Assembly: GCA_950106755.1 (NCBI GenBank)
Contig: OX467084.1
Location: forward strand, 33,979,213 to 34,043,212
DNA length: 64,000 nt
Origin: Climacium dendroides
Lineage: Eukaryota > Streptophyta > Bryopsida > Hypnales > Climaciaceae
Direction of reading: 5' to 3'
Below the pieces are notes generated by a model. The model did no database searches. It was not told the DNA's origin and worked only from the letters and a program-made list of their open reading frames with translations. Shown piece by piece: positions 11,587-23,857 of the stretch; positions within the stretch are counted from its first letter, which is position 1, and each line of letters starts with the position of its first letter. Position numbers and translations under genes: made by a program.

Positions 11587-12993
11587 TAGGTTTTGAACAA
11601 AAGTAATCACCAATTAAATTTTGAGAATTCAATGGGCTTTGGGATATTAATAGTGTAAAGTGGCCTATAATCCAATGTGTTACATGACATAGTAGGTAGA
11701 TTATACATTAAATTCTTCAAATTTAAAATTCGCATTGATAAAATTATAATCTTCAAAATAATTAGATGTTCATAGAAGAATGATTGTATTTTAAATTTGA
11801 TAGATCCCCAAAGAAGGATCTAATTGTTCTTTGTTGACTTGTCAAGGGATTATTTCCTTCTTTTGTATAATCTAACTTTTTAGCTTGGATGGAATATTTA
11901 TCTTCACGTGAGTTAAAATTTTAACTCGTTTTAACCCCACGTTGTTAAAAAATTATATTCTATTTTTTTCATCATTAGTATGATTGCATTGCAATGGGTG
12001 AACTAGCCCACATACTTGCCTTTATAAATCTACCATGGTCTCCAATTCAAAACATGCCTCATGTTTTGAAGGTGATTAATTTGGGATTTTATAACCTTTC
12101 TAGACTAATTGGGGTCTCTGTTTCCACATATGAACTCAAAATTTCCATCTATGGCAAATTAAAAAATTCAAGATATTTAACAAAGGTTGAGGGTATGGTG
12201 CACCCCTTAGGATTTTAATCATGTTTCCATTGGAAAATATAAATTTTGTATATTAGTGTGTCCTAATAGTAAGGTGTGCGAGAATTAATGACATTGCAAA
12301 ATTTTGATTTTGTGGGAATTGGTAGAATATTTTAATAATTCAATTTGCACAGATTCAAAACATTGTGACTTTGATAAATTAGCATCACACATACTATTAA
12401 AACAAATTAGTGTACATCTAATACACTTATTAAATTGTGTGCATATCTATCATATGTACGTGATGAGATATTAGATTTTGAAGTTTTTAACCTAAAAAAT
12501 ATCTTAGAATTCATTGTTTATCCTATTACATAAATTATTGTGAAACCACAAGAAACTATTGTGGAACAACCCAAGGTATATCATGTGTTTCCAACAATGG
12601 CCCCATTTGTGCAATATAGGGTGATCTATTTTCATGAACGAGGGAAATATGATGTGGTTTATCAACTTCATTGTTATGTGACTAATAACACATTAACACC
12701 TTTTAATAACACCTATTAGTTTTGCACTTCTCATAAACAAGTTTGCTTACATATCGAGAACAAATCATACTATACCCTACACTTCTTTAATTTTTGCCAA
12801 TTCCAAACTTGATGAAAAAGTAGCAAAAAAATAGTGCAATCTTCATTATTATTCCATGACTAGAGGAAATTATCCTCCCATCATTGCTCAATCAGACATA
12901 TGCTAAAATGCTTAACATTGTCAGAAATACGGGTGATATAAGGTAGGAGGTCGATAAAGCAACCATCTAAGAGCTGAAACTTGGATTTGGGGA
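11587..12993. other. Gene-free AT-rich DNA
   Basis: The longest frame (11994-12218, 74 codons) has no family resemblance. Nothing else is recognisable. Confidence 0.5.
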
Positions 12994-13775
12994 GGTGAAG
13001 CTTCTTGTAATATTTTTCAATAAATTTTTCTTGGAAGGCAAATGGAATTCGCATCTAATCCAAGTTGTCTCATTTTTTTTTTTTTGGAGCTTTGTGGAAT
13101 TAGTTATGAATTTTTTGAAGTTGAAATGACATAGGGCTCTAAAATCACCCACCTCCTCAAATGTACACTGTTTGTACAATGCTTGTACAACAAAAAAAAA
13201 GCAACGTGTACAAATACCATACAGTTAAGGAGGTGGGCGAGAGAATCGTGAAAGGCAGATCCGAGCCACGCAGATTTGAAGGGGCCGGGATGGCCAATGC
13301 CGGCCACTGGCCCACCGGCCCGTCCTTCCATCCCAGTTCCATGCCGATCATGCACATGACTTTCACGGCACTCACGCTTCAAATGCCGGGCCCGCTGGGG
13401 CTGTAGCCGGCGGGGCTTTCCACGAGCCTTATTGCTGCCACAAATTAAAGCACCAAAAGCCAACACTTTTCGTTTGGTGGTCACGGCATCTCCATTAAGG
13501 TATGAGGTTCTGAAAGCACACATGCTCTTAAATCGCCCACCTTTTCAAATGTACACTACCTGTACATATTGTCTTTTCATAGCCTTCAACAATGTATAAA
13601 TAGTGTACATTTTAGAAGGTGGGCGATTATAAAGCCTGGGGCTATTTCCACTTCAAAATTTCATAATTAATTTCACAAAGCTTCAAAAAATATGAAATGG
13701 CTTGGATTAGATGTCAATTTCACTTGTTTTTCAAGGAAAATTTATTGAAAAATTAATTTCAAGAAGCTTCACCTT
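12994..13775. mobile_element. Long-TIR element with a GC-rich internal insert
   Basis: The arms 12994-13145 and about 13629-13775 are long imperfect inverted repeats: GGTGAAGCTTCTTG at the left and CAAGAAGCTTCACC at the right, with shared blocks around TCTAATCCAAG and GAATTAGTTATGAA. Inside are two related hairpins with CGCCCACCT-like stems and TGTACA repeats (13146-13235 and 13531-13628). Between the hairpins lies a block of about 290 bp that is clearly GC-rich against the AT-rich surroundings (for example GGCCGGGATGGCCAATGCCG). A 139-codon frame on the minus strand (13104-13523) crosses it. I recognise no protein. The layout resembles a Mutator-like element that has captured foreign sequence, but this is inference. 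Fragments of the same arms occur near 18.6, 28.4 and 43.2 kb. Confidence 0.7.
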
Positions 13776-16700
13776 CTAAAAATTGAGTATCATCCTTTAA
13801 ATGGGCAATTTATGGAACTCCTACCACTACTCTAGCCTTGTTGCACTTGTCTAGTGCCAAACAACTCTATACCCCTTCATGGTACAAGTTTTTTGTTCTT
13901 TTCACCATTTTGCTCACTAATAGAGGGCATTTGTAGAGGGCAATTTTACATTCACACTAACTTCATCAACTTTGACTAATGCCTCAGTGGAAGAAGTGGA
14001 GGCTAGCAATGAGGGGCATGTGAAGAAGGAGAAAAACTTATGTGAGTGCTTTTAAAGGGTGGTTGGTGCATTATACAACGCCACATCTCACATGGTAGTA
14101 AGTGCATTGCTACTGGGTGCTATTGTAGTCAATTGTAGTGCAACTAGTAGTGATGCTTCCAATCTGGCCTACTAAAGAGGTACGGTAATGGCAAATCCTG
14201 CATGGACTCTAGTAAAGTAATAGAAACCTATTCCAATGCTAACAGCAAGAATTTATCCTTTGTTGTGCCTTTCAAGTTGTTGTACACTCTCTAGTCAACA
14301 GAACCTTGGCGATTAATTGGAGTAGTTAATTTTAAATTTCTTTCATGTTCAAAGGCCCAAAATTGCTTCAAAATGCTAGTATCCAAAGCAAGTCCAACCA
14401 TCATATCTTTTAGTTAATTTGTTAGAATATACCCTCCTAAAATCTTAGAATAAGAAATTTTATCAATTATAAGATTGTGATATTTGGATTTCAAAAAGAA
14501 ATATTTTCAACTCTTCTCAATTGGTTAGATTTAATCTTTCAAACTTTTAATCCAAAAATGTTTAGATCCTATTACTTGAAACTCTCCACAATATGTTGAA
14601 GAAATAAGTTGAGAAGACATATGAAAAATTTCAACAAAAAATATTTCATATTCATGCTTGAAAAAAATAGAGAATGATTTTAAATACTAAATTGTTAACA
14701 ACTTAATTATGGAATTGAAAAATGCCAATCCAATGGTTGTAATGTTGAAATAAACAATCTAGAACCAATAATATTATTTATTTCTAAAAATATTAAAAAT
14801 TGAGATAAATAAAGGACTTCAGATTTTATTCTAGAATAAAATCTCTATAACCACCCACAAATAAAAACTCCTCATAACTTTTGCCTCTTAATTAAAATGG
14901 AATGATTCAACACTTTCCACATGTATAAAAAATTTTGAAAATTGGTTTCAAATGTTTATTTCTTGAAAACATGATTTTGTTTAATCTACCTAGGTTGTCT
15001 GGGTTGAGAAAGAAACTACATATCATACTATAACTTTTAACCATGTAGTCAAAAGTTATGAAAATTGTTGGGCCTTAAAGCTACTCTTTGCCTACATGTG
15101 TGAAAATTTCAAAGTAAAAAAAGAATAAAAATTCTATTTCTAGTGAGCTACCTCAAATCACTATATTGTCAAAAAAATAGTTTGGTCCTTTAGTGGTTAA
15201 GATAGGCAAACCATTTATAGCCCCTCAATATGATTGCTTCTCTTTTTGCATTTGTCAAACATTTCAACATTTAAAGGGTTGAAATGTTGGATAAAAATAT
15301 ATAGAAACACAATTGGATTGAAGGTCTATAATAGCTATTTCCACTTTATCTTGTTCAAGTTGTGAAAACAAGGTTAGAATGAACTAAATGTCATTGTTCT
15401 AGTTATGCTTCATAAACCCCGATATAGTTTAAGGTAAAATCTTCAACAAATTTGGAAAAGTTAGAAAAAATTTGAAAGAAAATTAAGCTATTTTAAAACC
15501 AATTAAGGAAGATGATTATTGCTCACCAGTCCTTCCTGAACCCACTGCCTCTTGCCATGTGGTTAAACATCAAACTTCTTCCTTTTGGGGGGGTCAATTT
15601 TCAATTAAATTTAAATGATCTCTAAATTTTATTTTATTTTTTTGATTTGAAATCATATATCTTCTATGACTATTAAAAGTTTAATATTCCATTGTAAGGA
15701 TTTGAAATTATCATGAATGTTTAAAGAAAAAGAGGAAAATATTGATGTTAAATACAAAATGCGCTTTAAAAATCTTAAATTTTACAATAGTCTATGTATT
15801 TTATAGTGTAAACTATCATGGTATAAGTCTAATTTTGGTGTAATTCTATGAGAGAAACTTAGTAGTCAATAGTTACAAAAGCATTCAAGTGTGATTATAC
15901 TCAATTTTGGAAAATATTGAAATTATTGGAAATACTAGACTTAGTGTGCTTCATTTTGTTATAGAAATCAAATTCAAAAGAGATATTTCCATGGCTAAAA
16001 TCTTTGTTGAAACTAGGAGGTAGAAGTTGCCAACACAGAGATACATAAATAATGATATACTTACTACTACTTACACAAATTGGTTCAATAATGCTATATG
16101 TTTTTATACTTGATGTATATTTTTTTGAAAGAGTATAGATATCAACACTATTCAAAGGGAACCTCTATAAACATTATTGTAGAGATCCAAAGTTTATACT
16201 TATATGTTTGCTTATTGAATCTGAGTATTTAGAAACAAATGCTTTCTCAAATGAAGAGGTGCCCTAACTTCTTGATATACACTATAAAGGGTATTTTTGT
16301 ATTTTTGGGTATTCAATAATAGTTGGAGACTATTTATTGTACATTATAAAAAATTTATGAATTTTTTTATAAAGTATATCTATCTTCACTTATTTAACCT
16401 CTAATTGCCAAAGCGACCATATATAGTTGAATTGAAGTCTCAAGCTCATTTTGGTGTAGGCAATTAAATTCCTCTAACCATTTCAAATTTTTTCATGAGT
16501 AGTTTTGAAAGTTACCCCCCAAAGGACCATTGTCCCTTCAGAAGTCAAATTAGATTTTGGGCAATCTCAATTTTTGCCATGATTTTTTGAAATTTTTTTG
16601 AAATACAAAAACTGATTATATTTGTAGGAATATAATTTTTTTCAATTGGTACTCGGGAACAAAAGTTATGTCTAGATAAACTCAAAACATGGGAGACTAG

Positions 16701-17012
16701 GCAACAAAGATAATTTGAAAATTTTGAATTTTTATGTTTGAATTTTCTTTCTCATAGATGATATCTTGTCTACATGGAAAGCTTTGATTCATTTTATTTG
16801 GATAAGTGAAAATTATGGACAATCTTGTTTTTTAGACAATCTAAGAATCTTCTTGAAAAAAGAACTTATAGGGATCAATTCTAAATGCAAATTTTACAAT
16901 TTCAAAAAAAGAATCCATGTAGTTTAGTTTTCATGCTAGAATAATCTCACCATTGGAGTTAGTGCATTTTAATTCCATCTTAGAGATCTTAATAATTTAG
17001 ATTTTCCTTCTA

Positions 17013-17017
<5 letters not shown>
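13776..17017. other. Gene-free AT-rich DNA
   Basis: Long AT-rich stretch with no frame above 84 codons and no conserved protein signal. A weak TTAA-CCTCTAATTGCC end at 16394 may belong to the TTAA-flanked element family, but no convincing partner is seen. Confidence 0.5.

Positions 17018-17055
<38 letters not shown>
17018..17055. repeat. (AT)n microsatellite
   Basis: Uninterrupted TA dinucleotide run of about 38 bp. Confidence 0.95.
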
Positions 17056-17058
<3 letters not shown>

Positions 17059-17589
17059 ATTTCTTTAAGAATGAAAATTAAGTTTTTAGAAATTTTCTTT
17101 TTTTTCCTAGACTTTCAATCCAATTCCTTACCATAAAGATTTAAACATCAAAACTCAGTAGTGCAAAAATTTTAAGTTACAAAGGTTCAAAGTCAAATAA
17201 TATAGTCTTACAATGTACAAAAAAAACTTGTTTTTTTCACTTTAAACATAGATATCTTGCAATCTACGTGTTCTAATTTTTTGAAATTTATTCCACACAT
17301 TTTCATACTATTTAGGTGTAAGATCCTATAATTATATGTGAAAAAAAAAATTCAAAATTTTTCAATCTTCACAATAGAAATGGCAATTTTGAGTGTTTAT
17401 TGGTGAAAAAAGGCCTTGGTACTTTAGGGATTAAAAGGGTTAAATATTGGAAGCTTTCATTTTTCAATGAAAAGGATAAATATTTGATTTTTGAGAGGTC
17501 ATCAAACTCATATTTAGACTTTCCAAACAATTGTATTTCAAAATAATCTAACAATGTAAGGATTAGGTGTAAAAAAATCACTTTATAAT

Positions 17590-18216
17590 TCTACTAGTGA
17601 AGAGTAAAGCTTGCAATTTTACTTCATTTTTTGGCTTTGAGCAAAGTTTTCCAATTTCACTTGATTTGAGATCTAAAAAGATTGTGTATATCCATTTGCT
17701 TTTAAAATGTTTTCAATGAAAAGAGTAAAGTGATTTCATGGTTTTCACCATTGAAAATTTAAACATACAAGTGTTTATTTTGAGTAATTTGTGATTTCTA
17801 CTTATAAAGAAAAATTGCATTTCAACAATTGCAAAGTGGATTGTATAATGGATTTGATAGCTCTCCATTTGAATTTAAGATTTTAGAAGTGCATTTTAGT
17901 GTGCTTAAACAATTTTTAGTTGTTCATGTCACCTTCAATCTCTAAAAATTCTTATATGCAAATTTCTCAAACATTGTGGAGAGGGGCAACAAATTAAAAA
18001 TAATATAATTACTTTTCTCTTGTTATAATCTCACAACTCCTTTGCAATTACACACTCAAAATTGGTTTGTAGACTAATAAGCAAGCTCTTTAAACATCTA
18101 TATGGTTAGATTTAAAAAAAAAACAATTTGCTTCATTAGGGATAACTATAAGCCTATGTTCTTTTTTTTTTCATAGGAAAAATACACTTCAAAAGGCTTG
18201 GGCATTTAGGGATTAA
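17590..18216. repeat. Dispersed repeat, copy 1; ends in TTTAGGGA-TTAA
   Basis: The reverse complement of this stretch aligns along most of its length with 46308-46860. Shared blocks include CACAATGTTTGAGAAATTTG, GTGACATGAACAACTAAAAA and CAATTGTTGAAATGCAATTT. The end at 18213-18216 is GGGCATTTAGGGA followed by TTAA. This matches the terminus of the TTAA-flanked elements at 27.7 and 62.3 kb apart from one base. No coding potential; a decayed non-autonomous transposon is the likely identity. Confidence 0.75.
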
Positions 18217-18401
18217 GAAGCTAAATCTATAATAATTACATATTTTTTACAAGAATTGTGTACTAATATCTTTTGAAAAGGAGACACTTTCTTGTTCCCC
18301 TCCCTTGAATTAAAAAATAAAAATTAAACATTTAATTTGCCCACTCAAAACCCCAAATCAAAACCAAATAAATTTTGATACAGATACAATATATACAATA
18401 A

Positions 18402-18402
18402 A

Positions 18403-18430
<28 letters not shown>
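18402..18430. repeat. (ATAC)n microsatellite
   Basis: About seven ATAC units in a row. Confidence 0.95.
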
Positions 18431-18436
<6 letters not shown>

Positions 18437-18549
18437 AATATAAAATATAGTTACATAATATGAAATACTAATATGGTATGATTTACTTTTGATATGGGGA
18501 TTAGGAATATGAACCTTATGGGGATAAGCAATAAAAGTATCCATGCTCT

Positions 18550-18775
18550 AAAAGAAGTCTCTAATATAGAGGTACATTTCTCTTTCTTCAATGTATCAAA
18601 ATTGTACATTTCAAAAGGGGGGTGCTTTTAGTAACCGTTGCATTTTAACTTCAGAAATTCATGATTAACTCTGCAAAGGTCTAAAAAAACATGAAATGAC
18701 TTACATTAGATGCCAATTCTATTTTTCTTCTTAGAAAAATATATTGAAAATTATTTCAAGGAGTTTCGCTTCCCC
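18550..18775. mobile_element. Fragment of the long-TIR family
   Basis: Contains the same blocks as the right arm of the element at 13.0-13.8 kb (TTCATGATTAACTCTGCAAAG, ATGAAATGACTTACATTAGA, ATTTCAAGGAGTTTCGCTTC in variant form). It shares its inner part (GATATAGAAGTA/CTTCAATGTA type) with the copy at 43.1 kb. Only one arm is recognisable. Confidence 0.6.
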
Positions 18776-20149
18776 CGAATGCAATCAATTCTTAAAAAAT
18801 TGCTTTAAGAACACACAACATTAGATATAGGGGTAATCAATTAATTCACAAAATATATACATATTAAGTGAGTGAGTCACTATATAACTATGTATTATGT
18901 AACAAAAAGATGCAAACGTGATGTTTGCATATGATGTGATGGCTAGGAATGTTTCAAGTAGATTTATGAGATTAATTAGCATATGACTTTATTTGTCTTA
19001 CTCTAAATTAAGAAAATAAAATTAGATTTTATAAAATGAAACATAAATCAATGAATATTTATAGGATAAATATAATGTCTTTAAACAAATGCAAAATTGA
19101 CTTGTACCTTCAAATGTAGTGGAACTCAATTTTAACATCCTCACACTTTGGAGTTTGGACCATATGTTTGTATTAATTACAAAAATTTATACCAAAAAAA
19201 TATCTAGTTTTGCATTAGATTTAGGCCATCTTTGTATAAAATCTTGGCTATTTTTACCTTTCGCATCCAATATCATACTTAATCATTAAAGTCCCATTTT
19301 CTCCTTAGAAGAAAAAATAGATTTGGGTAGGCTCTTATTCTTTAAAATTTTTTACACAAATTAGGTTACTATGGTTTAGAAGTTAGAGCATTTAGATAGG
19401 TAAAGCATGTAAAAAAAAGTTCTTAACTTCCAAGGGGGCAACAAAAGGCAAGACAAAAGGAACAAGGAGAAGTTCAAGTAGAAGACCTTGAGTAAGACCC
19501 TTGATACATTATTCAAGTGACTGGAGCCCAAAGGTTTTATCTATACACCCAAATCAGGGTTAGTGAACATCACATCCAAGCCATGAGGATACACATATTT
19601 CTATTCAACTATTATTTTTGTACTTAATTAACTCAAAGGAAAAAGATGGGAATATTCAAATAACAAGTGTCATATTTCTACAAGAAAAAATGCTATATAT
19701 ACCTAAAGTCCCAAGTGTCTTTTGAAAGGTCTACTAATAGTTTGGAAAGGGTCATGTAATTTCAATTTTTGCACAAATTTTGAAAGTCGTCATCTTGGAA
19801 GTTGTCATCATCAGAGCTTAGGTTGATCCCAATCCTTGTTTCTACTATCCGTTTGAACTCCCAGCATGCCTAAAGTAAGGCAGGTTGGCTCTGTTAGGAT
19901 TCTCGGCCCGTGAATCTGTGCCGGTGGGGAGCTAGGGATGTCCGTGGATGGCAGAGCGACAATCAAGTATAAACTGGCCTTTAGGTGTAGCTCGTGCTTC
20001 TCAGGAGGGGCAGCACGCTCCGTGCACGCTGACGCCCGAGTCGCAAGACGACCTGATGGAATACCCGAATCACAAGTAAGCAAATGAACTGTTTTCATGT
20101 GTAAGACATTCAAAATTTGAGTTCCACAGAAATGCTCGGTGACTCTCAC
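18776..20149. other. Gene-free DNA with a GC-richer 3' part
   Basis: AT-rich to about 19.8 kb, then GC-richer. A 112-codon minus-strand frame (19811-20149) lies in the GC-richer part but shows no domain and no splice-supported continuation. It is more likely the upstream region of the gene at 21.4 kb. Confidence 0.4.
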
Positions 20150-21372
20150 TGCACTCTAATGTGCGTTGGAGAGGATTTGTAAGTACTCTGGTCTGGTCGA
20201 TGCAGTCCTTGATCCAGATACTGGTTTCCTAGAGTGTTCTCTTCACAGCTGAATTAACTCGGTGTGGGTTTAGGGTTTTTAGGGTTTAGGGTCCTAGCTT
20301 GTTGTCCTCGCTGGTTTTCAAATCTTGAAGTTAGATCTTGAAGTTGCTATGCGTTTTGTGGGATTGTAGAGTGCAGTGTTCGGTGCAAGTGAGGGTTGTT
20401 TAGGATGTAGGGGGTGCTGTTTTGAAGGGTCACTGGGGTTCTGTCGACATATGATGTTTCCTTTCACTATGTGTAGTGGGGGAGTGTGAGGGGCGTTTGG
20501 ATAAATATTGAAGGTTGGTTTTGGATGTTTTGAATCGCTTCATAGTCTTGAAAGCTGCTAACTTTGCAGATTCTCGAGTCTGCAGGTAGATTCGTTGTGG
20601 GTGTTCTTTGAAAATACGGGCAGGGGTTGTCATTGACGGTGGAAGCCGGTTATGGGAGGTTGATTTTTGATTGTTAACAAAGTTGGTTTTGGGCCGTTCA
20701 TGGATGTTTTGCGTGTCTTTAATGTTTATGCAATTTTTTAATGTTGAACTAGAGCTTGTTACGGGTGTTCTAGAGATATTGGAAAGAGCTTTTTAGTGCA
20801 AACCTGGGCTGCTGGATGGGGAAATGACCGCTTTTGAATTAAGAAATTTCCTGGTCTCTGCGTCTACTTTGTTCATACAAGTGCTTGATCCTCTAACAAT
20901 CAAGGTAGAATGGAGACCTTGGCGTGTTCTACGTCTGACTTAAGGTTGCGTTTTACAATGAATGAAGGTTTTTGAACAAGTATATTTGCCTTCATTTGGT
21001 AGAGTTGATGACCTGATGACTTTCTTTGGAGTGTTAAATGGGCGCATGCCCTCTTAGATAGAGCGCAAGAAGGATTTAAAAAGAGCAAGTCAATGAAAAT
21101 TGAATTCTTCCTTAACATAGAGTGTTGAGATTGTTCGGTGAACAACAAACTGTGGATTGTGCAGATCAAGTTATCATGCTTCACACTTCTAGTTGCAGAT
21201 TGATCGGATCACCTAGGATAAAGGTTGTCCATGGGGATGGACGACACGAGTTGACCACCTCTTCCAAGTGTACCTATCCATTGTATTTCCTGGCAAGCGG
21301 TTGCTATTGAATTGTAAAGACAGATCTTAGTTCCTAAGCTCAGCTTCTTTCAAGCCCAGTCCAGATCTAGTT
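20150..21372 (+). promoter_or_regulatory. Putative promoter/5' leader with telomere-like repeats
   Basis: At about 20267-20292 there are three GGGTTTAGGG-type repeats (plant telomere type, telo-box in reverse orientation). The rest is T/G-rich, non-coding DNA of moderate GC content with several possible splice sites. A YAG acceptor-like CCAGATCTAG lies just before the ATG at 21373, so an intron in the 5' UTR is possible. Confidence 0.4.
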
Positions 21373-23154
21373 ATGGGCCTACTGCTAGGAAAAGCCGCTA
21401 TTCCAGAATCGAAAACTCTTGATGACCTCTGCAAGCTGGCAGATGCAAAGGAACTTGAGAATGCGCAAAGCACCCAGCACGATGTTGTTACAGAGGATAG
21501 AGTTGCTGAAAACTCAGCCTTCTATGACACGATTTCCACCAGAGAAACAGAGCAACGAGCGCCATCTATCAATACTCAAAGCAGGCATAGCCTCTTAGGA
21601 ATAGAGCCAAAGATTGAAGAGTGGTTGACCACCGTTGAGGGGCTCATACTGGATCAGAAGTTCGACGAAGCACAAGAAGAAGTAGGGATGTCAATTGATC
21701 AGAATGATATTTGTGGACTATTTCTTAGTGCTGGATTAGAATTCCAGATTTATGTTGCGAGAGAGGATGCAGAGGGCGCTTGGGACAGATTTTGGCACAG
21801 TTTGCGTCTTATATTAAAAATTGTGAAGGTAGATAGTGGTAAGCTTCAGGCTCCCTTCGTCCAGCGGTTGATTGCCGTAAGGATAGATGAATTCTACGAG
21901 CTCCTTGCCGATGCAGAACTTTTTTGGGAGTGCACGTTGTGCCTTCGGGCTGGTATAGCAATCAATACTATTTTTCCCACTGTTGAGGGAAGTAGCTTGT
22001 GCTTTCATAGGCTGGGGGTTGCTGGTAACTCAACGTCTGATGAAATGAACCTTGGAGAGGCACATAAGATTCTCTACCGGGTATTCATATTTGTCCAGCA
22101 TCGCTATAATTCGACTAGGATAGCCAACCTTCTGGCAGACCAATCGTTCCAGTTGCTACTACTCCATGACAACATATTGTTTGGTGCCATGACGATATTT
22201 AATCCTGCCTTGTGTCTTATACAGGCGTGGATAAAGTTTGGTGGTGACTATGTTGAAGCTGTCCAAAAACTCAGGGAGTGGACTGGAGAAATTAGTAGTG
22301 TTTCAGAGAAAAAGATGCAGTGCCACGGTAGCAATGTCAATGAAGAGACCTTTGCAGTTGGAGAGACCTTTGCAGTTGGTGAGGCCCGAGAGCTAGAAAT
22401 GGAAGATGGTCATAGTGCTGAGCTCTCATGGCAACGTGAACAAGAGATAAAATCATCAGGTTTTCTTGGTCTCTATTTTTATGACAAGAAGGACTATCTT
22501 CAGGCCGAAGAAAGTTTGTTCAAATCTATCAGAGTGGCACTTAAGCACCACAAAGAATTGGACAGTGATAGTCTCCTCGACAATGTCGTGTATTTGTTTG
22601 GGAAAGCCCTCTTCGACACTCTCAGTCATCTAGGAAAATTTGAGCCTTATTTTAGTTGGTTTGAGCGCCAGCTGCTTCTTGTCGAAGCACTTTCTTTCAA
22701 GTATCTACTTGAGTACCGGTTTGGCCAGTGGTTGTTTGAAGCAGGTCATCGAATGTCGGATAAAAAGGTGATGGATAGATCCCTGGAACTTCTTTGGAAA
22801 TGCAGCAGTCCACTTGTGCAGGGCGGTGACATCGATAATGGCATATATGCATATGGAGAGAGCATACGTGTGGCCTTGATAATGAATGAGGATAATTTTG
22901 ATAAGCCTTGGGAAATTGTTGAGGAAGCCTTGGGATTTTCTGAGATAAGAGATGATGAAGAGGAGCGATTGTGGGAACATCTTTGGGAAGTAGCCAAGAG
23001 TTCTTGCAAACCGATCCAAAATGGTAACTCAGTCTGCAAATTACAGCGAGCGAAAAGAGGCCTTGAGAAGGCACGTGAATTTGCATTGCAAGTGATTGTT
23101 GAGGAACATAGTATTTTCTTCGAGGGCCTCATTCTAACTATGAGAAGTTCGTGA
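21373..23154 (+). CDS. Intronless 593-aa helical protein of unknown family
   Basis: One open frame of 593 codons, by far the longest unbroken frame in the window, with codon use and GC content like the real exons. I do not recognise the family. There is no signal peptide or clear membrane segment. The first ~75 residues are polar; from about 78 the protein is dominated by amphipathic helices with Leu/Phe/Trp spacing. A segment near 375-400 (GLYFYDKKDYLQAEESLFKS) resembles a TPR helix pair, so an alpha-solenoid is my best structural guess. An internal 7-residue duplication (ETFAVGETFAVG, near 323-336) suggests recent slippage. The start is the first ATG of the frame. No intron is needed, unlike the other complete genes here; a retrogene or a lineage-specific gene is possible. 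It is followed within about 600 bp by a decayed transposase, but no homology between the two is visible. Confidence 0.7.
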   Translation: MGLLLGKAAIPESKTLDDLCKLADAKELENAQSTQHDVVTEDRVAENSAFYDTISTRETEQRAPSINTQSRHSLLGIEPKIEEWLTTVEGLILDQKFDEAQEEVGMSIDQNDICGLFLSAGLEFQIYVAREDAEGAWDRFWHSLRLILKIVKVDSGKLQAPFVQRLIAVRIDEFYELLADAELFWECTLCLRAGIAINTIFPTVEGSSLCFHRLGVAGNSTSDEMNLGEAHKILYRVFIFVQHRYNSTRIANLLADQSFQLLLLHDNILFGAMTIFNPALCLIQAWIKFGGDYVEAVQKLREWTGEISSVSEKKMQCHGSNVNEETFAVGETFAVGEARELEMEDGHSAELSWQREQEIKSSGFLGLYFYDKKDYLQAEESLFKSIRVALKHHKELDSDSLLDNVVYLFGKALFDTLSHLGKFEPYFSWFERQLLLVEALSFKYLLEYRFGQWLFEAGHRMSDKKVMDRSLELLWKCSSPLVQGGDIDNGIYAYGESIRVALIMNEDNFDKPWEIVEEALGFSEIRDDEEERLWEHLWEVAKSSCKPIQNGNSVCKLQRAKRGLEKAREFALQVIVEEHSIFFEGLILTMRSS

Positions 23155-23277
23155 GCACCTATGCAGGCAAGAGTGGAGCAAGCCAATCGTCCCACTACAA
23201 GAGCTGTCGTGAAAACCTTCAGCAATTCACACAGCATGGGATCCTGCACTGTCGAAGCACATAGGAAGTCCACGACC

Positions 23278-23857
23278 CACGCTCGCAAGTCTGAGCCCTC
23301 TGCCTTGGATATCGTGCAAACCGCACAAGATGGCAACCCTATTGCCACCGTTTGAATAGTCTAGGAGCACAAGAAGGCCGCTGCGTAGGGGACACAACAA
23401 CGACAGAGAGTGGGTCAACATGACAGAAACAAGAAGAATGGCAGATGAATTGACGAATAGCTGCAAGGAGCTCTAGCAGCCACTGAAAATGGAATAAGCA
23501 TGTGAGAAGTAGCACAAAAATTTGGCATACTTTATTCGACCCTTCGAGAGTGGTGCTTCGGATTGTGCACGCTCGCAAGTCTGAGCCCTCTGCCTTGGAT
23601 ATCGTGCAAACCGCACAAGATGGCAACCCTATTGCCACCGTTTGAATAGTCTAGGAGCACAAGAAGGCCGTTGCGTAGGGGACACAACAACGACAGAGAG
23701 TGGGTCAACATGACAGAAACAAGAAGAATGGCAGATGAACTAACGAGTAGCTGCAAGGAACTCTAGTGGCCACCGAAAATGGAACAAGCATGTGAAAAGT
23801 GGCACAAAAATTTGGCATACCTTATTCAACCCTTCGAGAGTGGTGCTTCGGATTATG
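23278..23857. repeat. 290-bp tandem duplication containing a transposase 5' end
   Basis: Copy 1 (about 23278-23567) and copy 2 (about 23568-23857) are nearly identical with a period of 290 bp (GCTCGCAAGTCTGAGCCC at 23281 and 23571). Each copy contains the HTH start of the transposase pseudogene (GTGGCACAAAAATTTGGCAT or a close variant), so the duplication affects the element's 5' end. Confidence 0.9.

Noticed and set aside
19811..20149. 112-codon minus-strand frame in a GC-richer stretch
   Set aside because: No conserved motif, no supporting exons on that strand, and the location fits the upstream region of the orphan gene.
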